Below are positions 36,608 to 46,146 of a stretch of 58,127 nucleotides of DNA, one piece after another. This stretch comes from Luminiphilus sp. (GTDB taxonomy: Bacteria > Pseudomonadota > Gammaproteobacteria > Pseudomonadales > Halieaceae): positions 1 to 58,127 of the forward strand of contig JAAXJC010000219.1 in the NCBI GenBank assembly GCA_012270045.1, given 5' to 3'. The notes below the pieces were generated by a model. It was not told the origin of the DNA. It worked only from the letters and a program-made list of their open reading frames with translations, and made no database searches. The first letter of the stretch is position 1. The number at the start of each line of letters is the position of its first letter. A program made the position numbers and the translations under genes.

Positions 36608-37066
36608 ATGTTGTTATCCATACGACCGATATGGGTCAGCGTTATGTTGCTGTTGCTCGCGGGCTTCGGTAGCGGGTCGCAGGCAGACGATACGCTGGAT
36701 TCGCTGCCTTCCGTGGCTGTCGAGGAACTGATCCGGTCAACGACAAGCTGGAACGGCAGTCCGCTGCCTCCTTACGGCTCCGGCACACCCGAAATTTCGG
36801 TGGTGCGTGTCACTTTGCCCCCGGGTGCGGCACTGCCCATGCACGTGCACCCCCAGGCGACCGCAGGGGTACTGCTGCAGGGGCAATTGGAAGTGCGAAC
36901 TCCCGGAGGTGTCACTCGTGTTGTGAATCCGGGGGACGCCGTGATTGAACTGGTCAATGAGCCCCATGGTGGTGCCAGTATCGGTAATGAGGCAGCAGTT
37001 ATTTTGGTTGTCTACGCCGGTCTTGAGGGGCAGCCCGTCACCCGCATGGTGCCGGAAGCCCAGTGA
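36608..37066 (+). CDS. Exported cupin-domain protein
   Basis: A 152-residue protein with a signal peptide (MLLSIRPIWVSVMLLLLAGFGSGSQA) followed by a cupin beta-barrel. HVHPQATAGVLLQGQLEV carries the first metal motif (His, His), and the second contributes PGDAV and EPHGG. It is probably periplasmic; the substrate is unknown. The ATG at 36608 is chosen because it places the signal peptide at the N-terminus with GGGAGGG about a dozen bases before. In-frame starts at 36566 and 36581 would add charged residues ahead of it. Confidence 0.8.
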   Translation: MLLSIRPIWVSVMLLLLAGFGSGSQADDTLDSLPSVAVEELIRSTTSWNGSPLPPYGSGTPEISVVRVTLPPGAALPMHVHPQATAGVLLQGQLEVRTPGGVTRVVNPGDAVIELVNEPHGGASIGNEAAVILVVYAGLEGQPVTRMVPEAQ

Positions 37067-37107
37067 TCAGCGCCAGGTTTGATCTGCGGGTGCCCCGTTA
37101 AAGGGTG

Positions 37108-38445
37108 TCAGAACAGCAGCGCCAACCCGGCAGACAGCACCATCATCAGCACCAGGACGGCCAGTTGCACCGTTGAGGGCTGGTGCTGCCGCCAGCCGGT
37201 CGGGTCGGCATCCTGCGGTTTGGGATTTTTGGCTTCAGCGTAGGTGCGGGTTTCCCGAACCAGCAGGGCTCTGCGGCTCTCCCAGTCTTCCAGCCAGGTG
37301 AGGACCCGCTCCGCAGGTTGGGCCTTGCCTATAAACCAGCCCTGCACTTCATCGGTGCCGGCCCGGGCTGCAGCCTCCCAATCTGCACGTGTCTCCACGC
37401 CTTCGGCTACCACGTTCAAACCCAGCCCGTGACCAATACTGACGCTGTTGCGCAGCAACACGCCCCGTTCCTCTTTTACCGATGCGCCCGACACGAAAGA
37501 GCGATCAATCTTCAGCTCGGTACAGGGCATTCGGCTCAGTTGCAGCAGGGATGAGTAGCCGGTGCCGAAGTCGTCCACCGAAACGCCCACGCCCAGCTGG
37601 CGCAGCTGGGTGAGGTGCTCGACAATTTTCGTGGCTTTGCCCGCCACCCGGGATTCGGTGATTTCAATGACCAGGGAGGACGGACTGAGCTGATGGTGGC
37701 TTAGCGATTGGTCCAGCCAGTCGATAAAATTCCGTGAGTTCAGCACCTCCACCGTGGCATTGACGGAAACCTTCAGATTGAAGCCCTGGCTCTGCCAGTC
37801 ACTCAGTTCGGTCAGGCTATCGGTGATCAATTTTCGCGTTATGGGGATGATCAGTTCCGAGTCTTCCGCTGTGGGTATGAACAGGCGCGGGGGCAGCATC
37901 GTGCCATCGGGCTCCAGCCAGCGGGCCAGCGCCTCGAAACCAACCACCTGGCCGTCCGAGAGGCGAACCTTGGGTTGATACCAGGCCCTTATTTTCTGCG
38001 CTTCTACAGCGGCGCCGACCTCGTCCAGGGACATGGGGGCCCGGTCGACCGCGTGTTCCAGAGTCGCCGTATTCAGGCGTTCGACAACGGCCTCGAGACG
38101 CTCGGGAGGACAGGGCAGTGGCAGAACACTGACCAGATCCATGTTGATGCGACTGGCCTGCTGATCCAGTAACGGGCCATGGAGACCAATGTCAGTCTCA
38201 AACATGAGGAATCTGGCCTGGGGCTGTTGCTGCTGGATTGTTTCCAGAAAACCCGGGCTGAAGCCGCTGGCGTTGCCGAGTATCAATACCATATACCGGT
38301 TAGCCACCAGAAAGCTGTCCGCACCCGCTTCATCACAGGGCTGGTAATGACCCGACAGGCTTCGACCCACCATACGACACAGGCGGGTAGCCAATGCCTT
38401 GGATTGGCCAATGACCAGGATGTCGATGTCTTCGGGCAGAACCAA
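37108..38445 (-). CDS. C-terminally membrane-anchored EAL phosphodiesterase with degenerate receiver-like N-terminus
   Basis: A 445-residue c-di-GMP phosphodiesterase candidate. Residues 1-125 resemble a receiver fold (DILVIGQSKALATRL) but have no acidic phosphorylation pocket. The EAL domain (about 135-395) has EALARW at 171, IEITES, DDFGTGYSSL, KIDRSFV and AEGVET, so the metal ligands look intact and it should be active. A single hydrophobic helix, LAVLVLMMVLSAGLALLF, forms the extreme C-terminus, a tail-anchor topology that puts the catalytic part in the cytosol. It stands alone between the cupin gene and dnaE2. Confidence 0.9.
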   Translation of the reverse strand: MVLPEDIDILVIGQSKALATRLCRMVGRSLSGHYQPCDEAGADSFLVANRYMVLILGNASGFSPGFLETIQQQQPQARFLMFETDIGLHGPLLDQQASRINMDLVSVLPLPCPPERLEAVVERLNTATLEHAVDRAPMSLDEVGAAVEAQKIRAWYQPKVRLSDGQVVGFEALARWLEPDGTMLPPRLFIPTAEDSELIIPITRKLITDSLTELSDWQSQGFNLKVSVNATVEVLNSRNFIDWLDQSLSHHQLSPSSLVIEITESRVAGKATKIVEHLTQLRQLGVGVSVDDFGTGYSSLLQLSRMPCTELKIDRSFVSGASVKEERGVLLRNSVSIGHGLGLNVVAEGVETRADWEAAARAGTDEVQGWFIGKAQPAERVLTWLEDWESRRALLVRETRTYAEAKNPKPQDADPTGWRQHQPSTVQLAVLVLMMVLSAGLALLF

Positions 38446-38704
38446 GTAATTGTCCGGACAGCTGTTTAGGACATGATAGACCAGAGCGTGGCAAAGGGAA
38501 CAGCGCTTCCTCGGCCGCCCGGTTTACCATTCCCGACGATGTACGCGGGTGTCCGGTTATGGTAGCTGCGTCAAGGTATTCCGTTGATTGTCGCTGACTG
38601 GGGGCCCGTTCGCTGTCAAGCTGACCACGGTGACTGGTGGGCTTTGTCCAACTGGCAGACGCGGATGTCGGTGCTTCCCGGTCTGGGTGACGTGACCTGA
38701 ATGG

Positions 38705-41700
38705 TCAGTGGAAGTCCCTTGATTTTACCCGTAGGTCGGCCAGCGCCGGAGAGTGGTCGAACAGCGCGCCGGCGATAACGTGCATGACGCCATCCCGGCA
38801 TTCCAGTGTGCCTTTTACCAGTAGCAACTGTGCGGTCATCAGCGCCTCACGGAAATTATCCTGCACCCTGGGCCATACCACGACATTGTGGTTGCCTGTC
38901 TCGTCTTCCAGAGTCAGGAAAATAACTCCCGATGCGGTGCCGGGCCGCTGTCGGCAGGTAACAATGCCTGCAATACGAACGAAACGATTATTGCCCAGCA
39001 CCGCCAAATCACTGTAACGACGGCATTGATTGAACGGTTCCCGGTGCCGCAGCAGCTTCATGGGGTGCTCGCGCAGGCTCAGTCCCGTGGCCTGGTAATC
39101 CGCCATGACATTTTCGGCTATGGAGGGTGCAGGCAAACTGGAGTTGTCCCATGAATCCGTGGTTGTGCTTTGGTCCGTGGCGGTCAGCAGTGGCCGAGGA
39201 GCTTGCAAACCCATAACCTGCCACTGGGAACGATAGCGGTGACCACTGAGGCTGTTCAGGGCGTCGGCACCGGCCAGGGCCTCCATATCCCGTTTGTCCA
39301 ACTGCGCCCTGCAACGAAGGTCGCCAATACTTTTGAAGGGTTGTCGTCGTCGGGCGCTTGTAATCCGGTGTCCGGCGTCCGCCCCCAGCCCCCTTATCAA
39401 TCGCAACCCCAGTCGTATGGGGGGTTGGTCTTGGTTCGCCTGTGGTAACAGTTGATGGTCCCAGTCACTATGGCTGACATCGGCAGCCAAGATGGAGACG
39501 CCGTGCCGGTCGGCATCCTGAATCAGTTGGGAAGGTGTGTAGAAGCCCATAGGCTGGCTATTCAGCAGGCCTACATAAAATGCGGCCGGATGATGGCACT
39601 TTAGCCACGCAGAGATATAGGCCAACAGGGCAAAACTGGCGGAATGGGACTCCGGAAAACCGTAACCACCGAACCCCTTGATCTGGTCGAACAGTCGATC
39701 TGCAAATTCGGGGCTGTAACCCCGGTCTTTCATGCCTTTTTTAAGCTTTTCCTCGAAGGTCAGTAATTTGCTGTTGCGCCCCCAGTTGCTGATGGCCCGC
39801 CTCAATGCGTCGGCTTCACCGCCGGTGAAGCCGGCCGCCACCATGGCCAGACGTATCACCTGCTCCTGAAAAATGGGTACACCCAGGGTCGGCTCCAGAA
39901 CTGATTTAATGGCGTCGCTGGGATAGGTGACGGTTTCCATACCGTGCTTGCGACGTAGATAGGGGTGCACCATATCGCCCTGGATGGGCCCGGGACGGAC
40001 GATGGCTATTTCAATAACCAGGTCATAAAAACAGGCCGGTTTCAGGCGCGGTAACATCGACATTTGAGCCCGGGATTCTATTTGGAATACCCCCAGGGAA
40101 TCGGCCCGTTGCAGCATCTGATAGGTCGCCCGGTCTTCCCGGGGGATATCCTGTAGTCGCTTTATATCCGGGAAGTCCCGATGCACCAGAGCCAGGGTCT
40201 TGCGTATGGCCGACAGCATACCCAGGGCAAGGACATCAACTTTCAGCAGCCCCAGTGCTTCGATATCTTCCTTGTCCCACTGGATGACGGTTCTGTCTTC
40301 CATGCTGGCATTTTCGACCGGGACAAGGTTTGACAGGGAACCTCGGCTGATGACGAATCCGCCAACGTGCTGGGAGAGGTGGCGTGGAAAGCCGAGTATT
40401 TCCTGCACCAAATCGAGAAACAGCTTGGCCTGTTGCCCGGGTGTGCCCATGCCCTGTTGTTGAAACCGTTGTTCAAGCTCTCGCTCCCGGTTCCACCAGG
40501 CCAGGGACTTGGCCAGATCCTCTATCAGCACGGCGTCGAAGCCCAGGGCCTTGCCGACATCGCGGACAGCACTTCTCGAGCGATAGGTGATGACTGTTGC
40601 CGCCAGGGCGGCCCGTCGGCGGGAATATTTGCGGTAGATATATTGAATGACTTCTTCACGGCGTTCGTGCTCAAAGTCAACGTCGATATCAGGGGGTTCA
40701 TCCCGCTCCCGGGAGATGAAACGTTCAAACAACAGATTGACCTGCTCGGGATTCACCTCGGTAATATGCAGGCAATAACAGACCACGGAATTTGCTGCGG
40801 AGCCGCGCCCCTGGCACAGGATATTTCTTTCCCGTGCAAAGCGGACAAGGTCGTATACCGTCAGGAAGTAGTATTCATAGTTGAGTTCGGAAATGAGCGC
40901 GAGTTCGTGCTGGATACGGGTTTGCACAGCATCGGGTACGCCACCCGGCCAGCGTTGCGCGGCTCCCAGTGCGACTTGTTCCCTCAGGTAGGAATTTGCG
41001 TCCTGGCCGGCGGGTATCACTTCCTCCGGATATTCGTACCGCAATTCGTCCAGGCTGAACTGACATTGCTGGCTGATCCGCAAGGTCTCTCCAATCAGCG
41101 AGGGTGGGTAGAGCGGCAATAATTTGTCCAGGGCACGCAGGTGCTGTTGACTGTTTGCCAGTCGCCGCAATCCCAGCCTGCTGACGGTAGTGTTGTGGTA
41201 GAGCGCCGTCAGCACATCATGGAGTCGCTTCCGCGATGCGCAGTGCATGCGAACGTCGCCGCAGGCGACCAGCGGTAGCTTGAGCTTCTGGGCCAGATAC
41301 CAGCGTTTCCTGAATCGCCGTACCTCATCGTTGCCGAGCAGATAGCTGCTCCCGATCCAGATTCGCCCACTGCACAGCCGTGCCAGTTGCTGGCCGGTAC
41401 CCAACTCATGCTCGGAATCCCCGGGCAGCCAGATGATGAAGCAGCGCTTCAAATGAAAAATCACATCCCGTAATCGGGTCGTATACTCACCCTTGGGGCT
41501 GCGACGTCTGGAACGGCTAATCAGGCCCGAGAGTTCGGCATAGGCTTCGCGGGTGGGTGCCAAGGCTATGAGCCGGATACCTTCAACCAGGTTGAATTCG
41601 CTGCCTATGATCAGTTTGATGGCGCAGCGTTTGGCGGCAACATGGGCTTTAACCACGCCAGCCAATGAACACTCATCTGTAATGGCCAATGCGGAATAGC

Positions 41701-41794
41701 CGCAGGCGGCGGCGCGCTCCACCAGTTCCTCCGGGTGGGAGGCGCCACGGAGAAAGCTGTAGTTACTCAGGCAGTGGAGTTCAGCGTAGGGCAT
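38705..41794 (-). CDS. dnaE2: Error-prone DNA polymerase DnaE2
   Basis: A 1029-residue C-family polymerase of the ImuC/DnaE2 type, used with ImuA and ImuB for SOS mutagenesis. The PHP domain starts MPYAELHCLSNYSFLRGASHPEELV. The polymerase core contains GRGSAANSVVCYCL and PPDIDVDFEHERREEV with the catalytic acidic residues. RPGPIQGDMVHPYLRRK and GYGFPESHSASFALLAY follow, and a C-terminal OB domain ends the protein. The ATG is immediately downstream of a perfect LexA box and has no separate leader. It is separated from imuB by four genes' worth of unrelated DNA, unlike the usual single operon. Confidence 0.96.
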   Translation of the reverse strand: MPYAELHCLSNYSFLRGASHPEELVERAAACGYSALAITDECSLAGVVKAHVAAKRCAIKLIIGSEFNLVEGIRLIALAPTREAYAELSGLISRSRRRSPKGEYTTRLRDVIFHLKRCFIIWLPGDSEHELGTGQQLARLCSGRIWIGSSYLLGNDEVRRFRKRWYLAQKLKLPLVACGDVRMHCASRKRLHDVLTALYHNTTVSRLGLRRLANSQQHLRALDKLLPLYPPSLIGETLRISQQCQFSLDELRYEYPEEVIPAGQDANSYLREQVALGAAQRWPGGVPDAVQTRIQHELALISELNYEYYFLTVYDLVRFARERNILCQGRGSAANSVVCYCLHITEVNPEQVNLLFERFISRERDEPPDIDVDFEHERREEVIQYIYRKYSRRRAALAATVITYRSRSAVRDVGKALGFDAVLIEDLAKSLAWWNRERELEQRFQQQGMGTPGQQAKLFLDLVQEILGFPRHLSQHVGGFVISRGSLSNLVPVENASMEDRTVIQWDKEDIEALGLLKVDVLALGMLSAIRKTLALVHRDFPDIKRLQDIPREDRATYQMLQRADSLGVFQIESRAQMSMLPRLKPACFYDLVIEIAIVRPGPIQGDMVHPYLRRKHGMETVTYPSDAIKSVLEPTLGVPIFQEQVIRLAMVAAGFTGGEADALRRAISNWGRNSKLLTFEEKLKKGMKDRGYSPEFADRLFDQIKGFGGYGFPESHSASFALLAYISAWLKCHHPAAFYVGLLNSQPMGFYTPSQLIQDADRHGVSILAADVSHSDWDHQLLPQANQDQPPIRLGLRLIRGLGADAGHRITSARRRQPFKSIGDLRCRAQLDKRDMEALAGADALNSLSGHRYRSQWQVMGLQAPRPLLTATDQSTTTDSWDNSSLPAPSIAENVMADYQATGLSLREHPMKLLRHREPFNQCRRYSDLAVLGNNRFVRIAGIVTCRQRPGTASGVIFLTLEDETGNHNVVVWPRVQDNFREALMTAQLLLVKGTLECRDGVMHVIAGALFDHSPALADLRVKSRDFH

Positions 41795-41796
41795 AC

Positions 41797-41830
41797 CCCA
41801 TTATACTGTATATTTATACAGTATAATGGG
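41797..41830 (-). promoter_or_regulatory. LexA (SOS) box of dnaE2 within a 34-bp perfect palindrome
   Basis: The core CTGT-N8-ACAG is at 41806-41821 and matches the gammaproteobacterial LexA consensus exactly. It is embedded in two 16-bp arms (CCCATTATACTGTATA and its complement) separated by only TT. On the minus strand TATAAT (41805-41800) serves as a perfect -10 and places transcription start at about the A of the dnaE2 ATG (41794). The mirror-image TATAAT on the plus strand points into the kinase gene. Confidence 0.9.
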
Positions 41831-41837
41831 AGGGTGT

Positions 41838-44528
41838 TCAGGCCTGGGCAATCAGAGGCAGGCGAATGGTGAAGCGGGCGCCACTGGCGCTGTTTGCCAC
41901 GGTGATCTGACCGCCCATGTCGTCAATGATTCCGTAGCTTGCCGACAGGCCCAAACCTGCGCCCTTGTTGGGCGCCTTGGTAGTGAAAAATGGATCGAAG
42001 ATACGGTTGAGGTGCTCGGGTGCCACACCGCCGGCATCATCCTCAACGTCCAGGGTATAGACCCCCGACGCCAGGGAGGAGCTGATACGAATCGCACCCG
42101 TCCGGCCGCTTTCCCGGTAGGCATCACGGGCATTGCTCAGTAGGTTGAGGATCACCTCCTCAAACTGGCTGCCGCTGCCCGGAATCAGTGTGTCGTCACC
42201 GGCGGCCAGTGCGGTTTCCAAATGAATGCCCTGGGTTTCAAAGCTTTTAGCCCAGGCTTTGATAACCGAGGTAATGGTCTGGTCGGCAGAAAAATCCTGC
42301 CATTGGGAGGGGTCAATCCTGCCGTAGGACTTCATATGCTCGATCAGCCCCGCAATCCTGGCCACCTGCTCATCGATCTGATCGGTTTTCTTCAGAGCCG
42401 GTTCCGGGTCGCTGGCCTCCCGGCCCAGTAATCGCTTGAGATTGGCGAGGGTCAGGCGAATGCTCTGCAGCGGTTGGTTTATTTCGTGGGCCATCCCGGT
42501 TGCCATTTGCCCCAGCGTCGCCAGTCGCTGGGACCTCACCACCTTCTCCTCGGCGCTTCGGAGCGAGGTCACATCCGTTAACAGGATCCAGGAGCCATCC
42601 ACATCACCCCGAAGATCAATCCGGGGGACCACGTGGATTAATGCGTTGAGCTTTTCCCCCGCCGTGTTGTGGATGGCCAGGGGTTCAAGTAGCCCGGCAT
42701 CCTCTGGTTTGAGGTGTAGCAGTCGCTCCTCCAGGTCGCTGAACCGCTGCAGCAGGCGGCCCATCACCGGATTCTGATAGGCCTGCCTCCCTGTCTTATC
42801 CACACTCAGGAATCCGACCTCCACCTGGTTGAGTAGGGTCTCGTAGCTGTGATTAATATCAATGAGCCGACTCGCGGAGCGGCGCAGGTCCGTCTCCATC
42901 TGCGAGAAACCCTCACTAAGGGTGCGAAATTCATGGGACCCGGATTCGTTATCAAACTCGAACAGGGGCTGGTCCCGTGTATCGTCCAGTGCCGACAGTC
43001 GTGTCATCGCGGAAGTCAGTTGCGAAAAGGGCTTTATGAAAAAATTGATCGCCTGCCCCATCAGAATGGCCAGCACCAGCAGGCCCGCAGTGCCTCCAAT
43101 GATCCACAGTGCCATGGCATTGAGGGTGTCCCGCATATGGGTCCAGAAGTCGGTGGTAAAGCGAAAGCAGTCGATGTCAAAGAGACGGTTGTCGAAGGAC
43201 TCTATCAGGGCATCGCTGGCCATAAAGGTGATGTAGCTGTTGCGGAACTGGGCAATGGTCTTGAATTGACCGTCTGCAAAACTCCTGCGGGACGCCGGTA
43301 TCCAGATGGCATAGTCATATTCCTGTCGGGTAATGGTGGCGCCGGTTTCGATTCCGAACAATTCATGATCCGAGGGCCCGTGAAAGTGGCTGATGCGCTC
43401 TATCATGCCGCCACCCGATCCGGTGTTTGCTATGGCAGAAAGGCCGCGGCCGTACATGAACTGCCAGAGCGCCAGTGGACTGTCGAAGATCAGCCCTACC
43501 CGTAAACGGTCGCTGGAACCAATTTGATAGAGCTGTGGGCCCTCATCGTCGGCGGACAGGGGCACCAGTCGTTGACCCGAGGGGGAGACAGTCGGCGGCA
43601 GGTCGTTACTGTTGCCACGCCAGGCCTGGGCGCCGGGGCTGAGCAGGGACAGCACGCCGTTGCGAAAGACAGCAAACCCCGCGGCACTGGTGGCATTGAG
43701 ATCAACTTTGAGCTGCGACTCCAGTTCTGCCATGCGTGTTTCGTCATCCGTTATGGCTTGCTCCAGGGTTGCGGCGATCAATTCGGCGGCGGTATCCAGA
43801 TCCGCCAGGGTCCGGTCTGCGCCCTGTGCCAGGGTCTCAAAACGGGCATCGGATTGGGCCAGCAGCGCGTCGATCTCTTTTTCCAGTTGCTCCGTTACCA
43901 GAAACCAGATCAACAACAGAATGGGTGTCGCAGCACCCAGCAGGGCGGCGGTCTCGGTAACTTCCCGCAGCGAAAAATCGATGTGGTCTTTGCCGTTGAG
44001 CCAGGCTTTGGGGATGCGCCGTTGGTTGGACAAGGCGAGAAAATGGATGGCATTGGCTCCAATCAAGGCGGCCACGCCACTGAACACCCGCTGCCCCGTC
44101 AGTACCAGCGCGACATCGATGTCGCCAAAGCCGATGGCCACTATCAGATAGCAAACCGGTACCCCCAGTAACAGCCAGTAAGCGAGACCGCAGACCGCCG
44201 TGCTCAGGCTGTCAAAGCTGTTTCTGACCAGGGTGATCAGACCCAACAACAGCAGGGTATTGAGGTGTAATGTCAGCCAGGCGTTGGGCTGTATGCTGCC
44301 CCAAACGAACCATCCCACTGCGGCACCGAGGACCGTGAGACCCAGGGCCTTTCTGGGGCCGAACCATATCAGTGCAATGAGGACAGGCAGGTCTACCAGG
44401 GTGATTTCGATGCTGCGGGCATTGAAGGCCGGCCAAACAGACAGCGCCGTGGTCAGTACTACCAGCATCACCAGCGGGGCCTGTTTGAAGATGTTTGCCT
44501 GCATGTACCTGGCCCTGGATATGGTCAT
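41838..44528 (-). CDS. Membrane sensor histidine kinase (orphan)
   Basis: An 896-residue hybrid of several parts: an N-terminal multi-helix membrane module (about 15-215, MASE-like), a periplasmic sensing loop (about 225-460), a second anchor helix near 475 and a HAMP-like linker. A PAS-type domain follows (about 560-650), then HisKA with [13 protein letters not shown] (phospho-His 681) and HATPase_c with NLLSNARDA and [12 protein letters not shown]. No receiver domain and no response regulator lie beside it. Its start overlaps the stop of the DsbE-like gene by 4 bases, so the pair is an operon. The periplasmic thiol partner hints at redox sensing, which is inference. Confidence 0.9.
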   Translation of the reverse strand: MTISRARYMQANIFKQAPLVMLVVLTTALSVWPAFNARSIEITLVDLPVLIALIWFGPRKALGLTVLGAAVGWFVWGSIQPNAWLTLHLNTLLLLGLITLVRNSFDSLSTAVCGLAYWLLLGVPVCYLIVAIGFGDIDVALVLTGQRVFSGVAALIGANAIHFLALSNQRRIPKAWLNGKDHIDFSLREVTETAALLGAATPILLLIWFLVTEQLEKEIDALLAQSDARFETLAQGADRTLADLDTAAELIAATLEQAITDDETRMAELESQLKVDLNATSAAGFAVFRNGVLSLLSPGAQAWRGNSNDLPPTVSPSGQRLVPLSADDEGPQLYQIGSSDRLRVGLIFDSPLALWQFMYGRGLSAIANTGSGGGMIERISHFHGPSDHELFGIETGATITRQEYDYAIWIPASRRSFADGQFKTIAQFRNSYITFMASDALIESFDNRLFDIDCFRFTTDFWTHMRDTLNAMALWIIGGTAGLLVLAILMGQAINFFIKPFSQLTSAMTRLSALDDTRDQPLFEFDNESGSHEFRTLSEGFSQMETDLRRSASRLIDINHSYETLLNQVEVGFLSVDKTGRQAYQNPVMGRLLQRFSDLEERLLHLKPEDAGLLEPLAIHNTAGEKLNALIHVVPRIDLRGDVDGSWILLTDVTSLRSAEEKVVRSQRLATLGQMATGMAHEINQPLQSIRLTLANLKRLLGREASDPEPALKKTDQIDEQVARIAGLIEHMKSYGRIDPSQWQDFSADQTITSVIKAWAKSFETQGIHLETALAAGDDTLIPGSGSQFEEVILNLLSNARDAYRESGRTGAIRISSSLASGVYTLDVEDDAGGVAPEHLNRIFDPFFTTKAPNKGAGLGLSASYGIIDDMGGQITVANSASGARFTIRLPLIAQA

Positions 44529-45064
44529 AACTGTGGGCTAGCCAGGGTTTGATAGAGCCCGCGCAGGCGTTGGTTCCAGACCCGTTCATCAATCAGTCCC
44601 TGATAGTGAAAACGGATATGCCCATCCCGGTCGACCAGAAGGGTCTCGGGGGCTCCCGTGACGCCCAGCGCTGTGGCGTAAGCGCCATCGAAATCTGAAA
44701 GAGTGACCTGGTAGGGGGACCCGTAGCGGGCCAGCCAATTCAGTGCGGATTCTGGTTCGTCCCGCAGGTTCAGCCCGACAATCGGTATTCCCAGGGTTTT
44801 GAGTTTTTTCAGGTGGGCATTCTCTGACCGGCAACTCACACACCAACTCGCCCAGACATTGAGTAGAAACGGCCCGCTGACAGCCTCGGTGGGGTTCAAA
44901 ACATCCTGCCCATCTGCTGATAGCACGGGGAGTAACGCCGATGGCAGCGGATAGTCGACGGCGGCGGAGTCCAGGGATCGGCGATCTTGAGACACATAGA
45001 GGCCGGCTGCCCAAAGGCTGCCGCTCAGCACAACGATTGATGCAATGACAGTTCGTGGTGTCAT
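44525..45064 (-). CDS. DsbE/TlpA-type periplasmic thiol-disulfide protein
   Basis: A 179-residue membrane-anchored thioredoxin-fold protein. The signal anchor is at 7-24; the active site is WCVSC (Cys75, Cys78); the cis-Pro loop is GAPETLLVDRDGHIRFHYQG, much like CcmG/DsbE. CcmG reduces apocytochrome c, but no cytochrome c maturation genes are nearby, so a regulatory or dedicated role is possible. The ATG at 45064 (AAGGG six bases upstream) is preferred over the extension to 45145, which would precede the anchor with unlikely sequence. It is coupled to the kinase gene. Confidence 0.88.
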   Translation of the reverse strand: MTPRTVIASIVVLSGSLWAAGLYVSQDRRSLDSAAVDYPLPSALLPVLSADGQDVLNPTEAVSGPFLLNVWASWCVSCRSENAHLKKLKTLGIPIVGLNLRDEPESALNWLARYGSPYQVTLSDFDGAYATALGVTGAPETLLVDRDGHIRFHYQGLIDERVWNQRLRGLYQTLASPQL

Positions 45065-45474
45065 GTAGACCCTTTTTATTATTGTCCCGCCAGATCCTGA
45101 GCCCACCAGACCGCGAAGTTGTCCAGCAAAGACCGTGGCCAGCATATCAGGGCGGTTACGGTACCCCCGCCGGCGCTGCCATTATATGTCAGCCACCCGC
45201 GCCAACGACACAATCGATCCACGTGCTTGAAAAAGTTACATCCGTGTAAGGGGCGAAATTTTTTTAGTAGTGTCCAGCGACAGCAGGATGTCATCCCGGA
45301 TGCAGGTCGCCCGGTTTTTGTGGCGGTTCGGTCAGCGGGTAGCCACCATCCCCTGTTGCAGCGGATCGAAAGCTACGGTTTCGCCCCTTGGACGCTTGGC
45401 GTTACAGTAGCAACCGGTACAACCCAAACGTATTGCTGCCCCTGCCCAGGCAGCTGCCAACTTGAGGTTAGGTG
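45065..45474. other. 410-bp divergent intergenic region (DsbE-like / lipocalin)
   Basis: I see no gene here. On the minus strand TATAAT at 45186-45181 is a perfect -10 with a poor -35 (TGTCGT at 18-base spacing). It could start the DsbE-like/kinase operon with a leader of about 110 nt. The right half, upstream of the lipocalin, is less GC-rich around 45250 (a run of T) but shows no convincing promoter, repeat or structured RNA. Confidence 0.35.
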
Positions 45475-46002
45475 ATGAAATTCTCCCGTTCATGTCTCGG
45501 CACCCTTCCAGCCCTTTTATTTCTGGTCGTCCTGTCCGCCTGTACCGGTATGCCGGATGGCGTCGAGCCGGTCACAGGGTTCGATAAGTCCCGCTATCTT
45601 GGCCGTTGGCATGAAATAGCCCGGCTTGATCACAGTTTTGAGCGTGATCTCGTTGATGTAACAGCAGAATACTCCCTCCGTGACGACGGCAACGTCCGGG
45701 TTGTTAACAGCGGCACAGATTCGGGAACGGGGGAACGCAAGGTAGCCGAGGGGCATGCCAAATTTGTCGGGGACGACACTACGGCGCATCTCAAGGTGTC
45801 TTTTTTCGGGCCATTCTATGGCAGCTACGTGGTATTCGAACTCGACCCGGACTACCAGTATGCCTTTGTCGCCGGTTACAACACGGATTACCTGTGGTTG
45901 TTGGCCCGGGAGCCCGATATCAGCGAGGAAGTGCGCGATAAATTTATAGCCCGTGCCAGAGCCCTTGGTTTTCCGACCGACGAATTGGTCTGGCTGCATT
46001 GA
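45475..46002 (+). CDS. blc: Outer-membrane lipoprotein lipocalin Blc
   Basis: A 175-residue bacterial lipocalin anchored as a lipoprotein, thought to bind lysophospholipid or fatty acids under envelope stress. The lipobox LSAC (Cys23) ends the signal peptide. The barrel has the GxW motif in YLGRWHEIARLDHSFERDL, then TAEYSLRDDGNVRVVNSG, FFGPFYGSYVVFELD and YLWLLAREP, all typical of Blc. The ATG at 45475 has GAGG eight bases before; a GTG at 45472 is adjacent. It is transcribed against imuB. Confidence 0.94.
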   Translation: MKFSRSCLGTLPALLFLVVLSACTGMPDGVEPVTGFDKSRYLGRWHEIARLDHSFERDLVDVTAEYSLRDDGNVRVVNSGTDSGTGERKVAEGHAKFVGDDTTAHLKVSFFGPFYGSYVVFELDPDYQYAFVAGYNTDYLWLLAREPDISEEVRDKFIARARALGFPTDELVWLH

Positions 46003-46146
46003 CCTCCACCTCAGGGGCTGAAGCTATCCCGGTGTGTACGGGCCCCAGCCTGTAAGCCCTGTGCAACCGATAGCGCCCCTACACGGGCAAATAGGTAACG
46101 GCTTGGGATCGCTGCCAATCAGAGGGCGTTAAATTGAATTGTGCAC

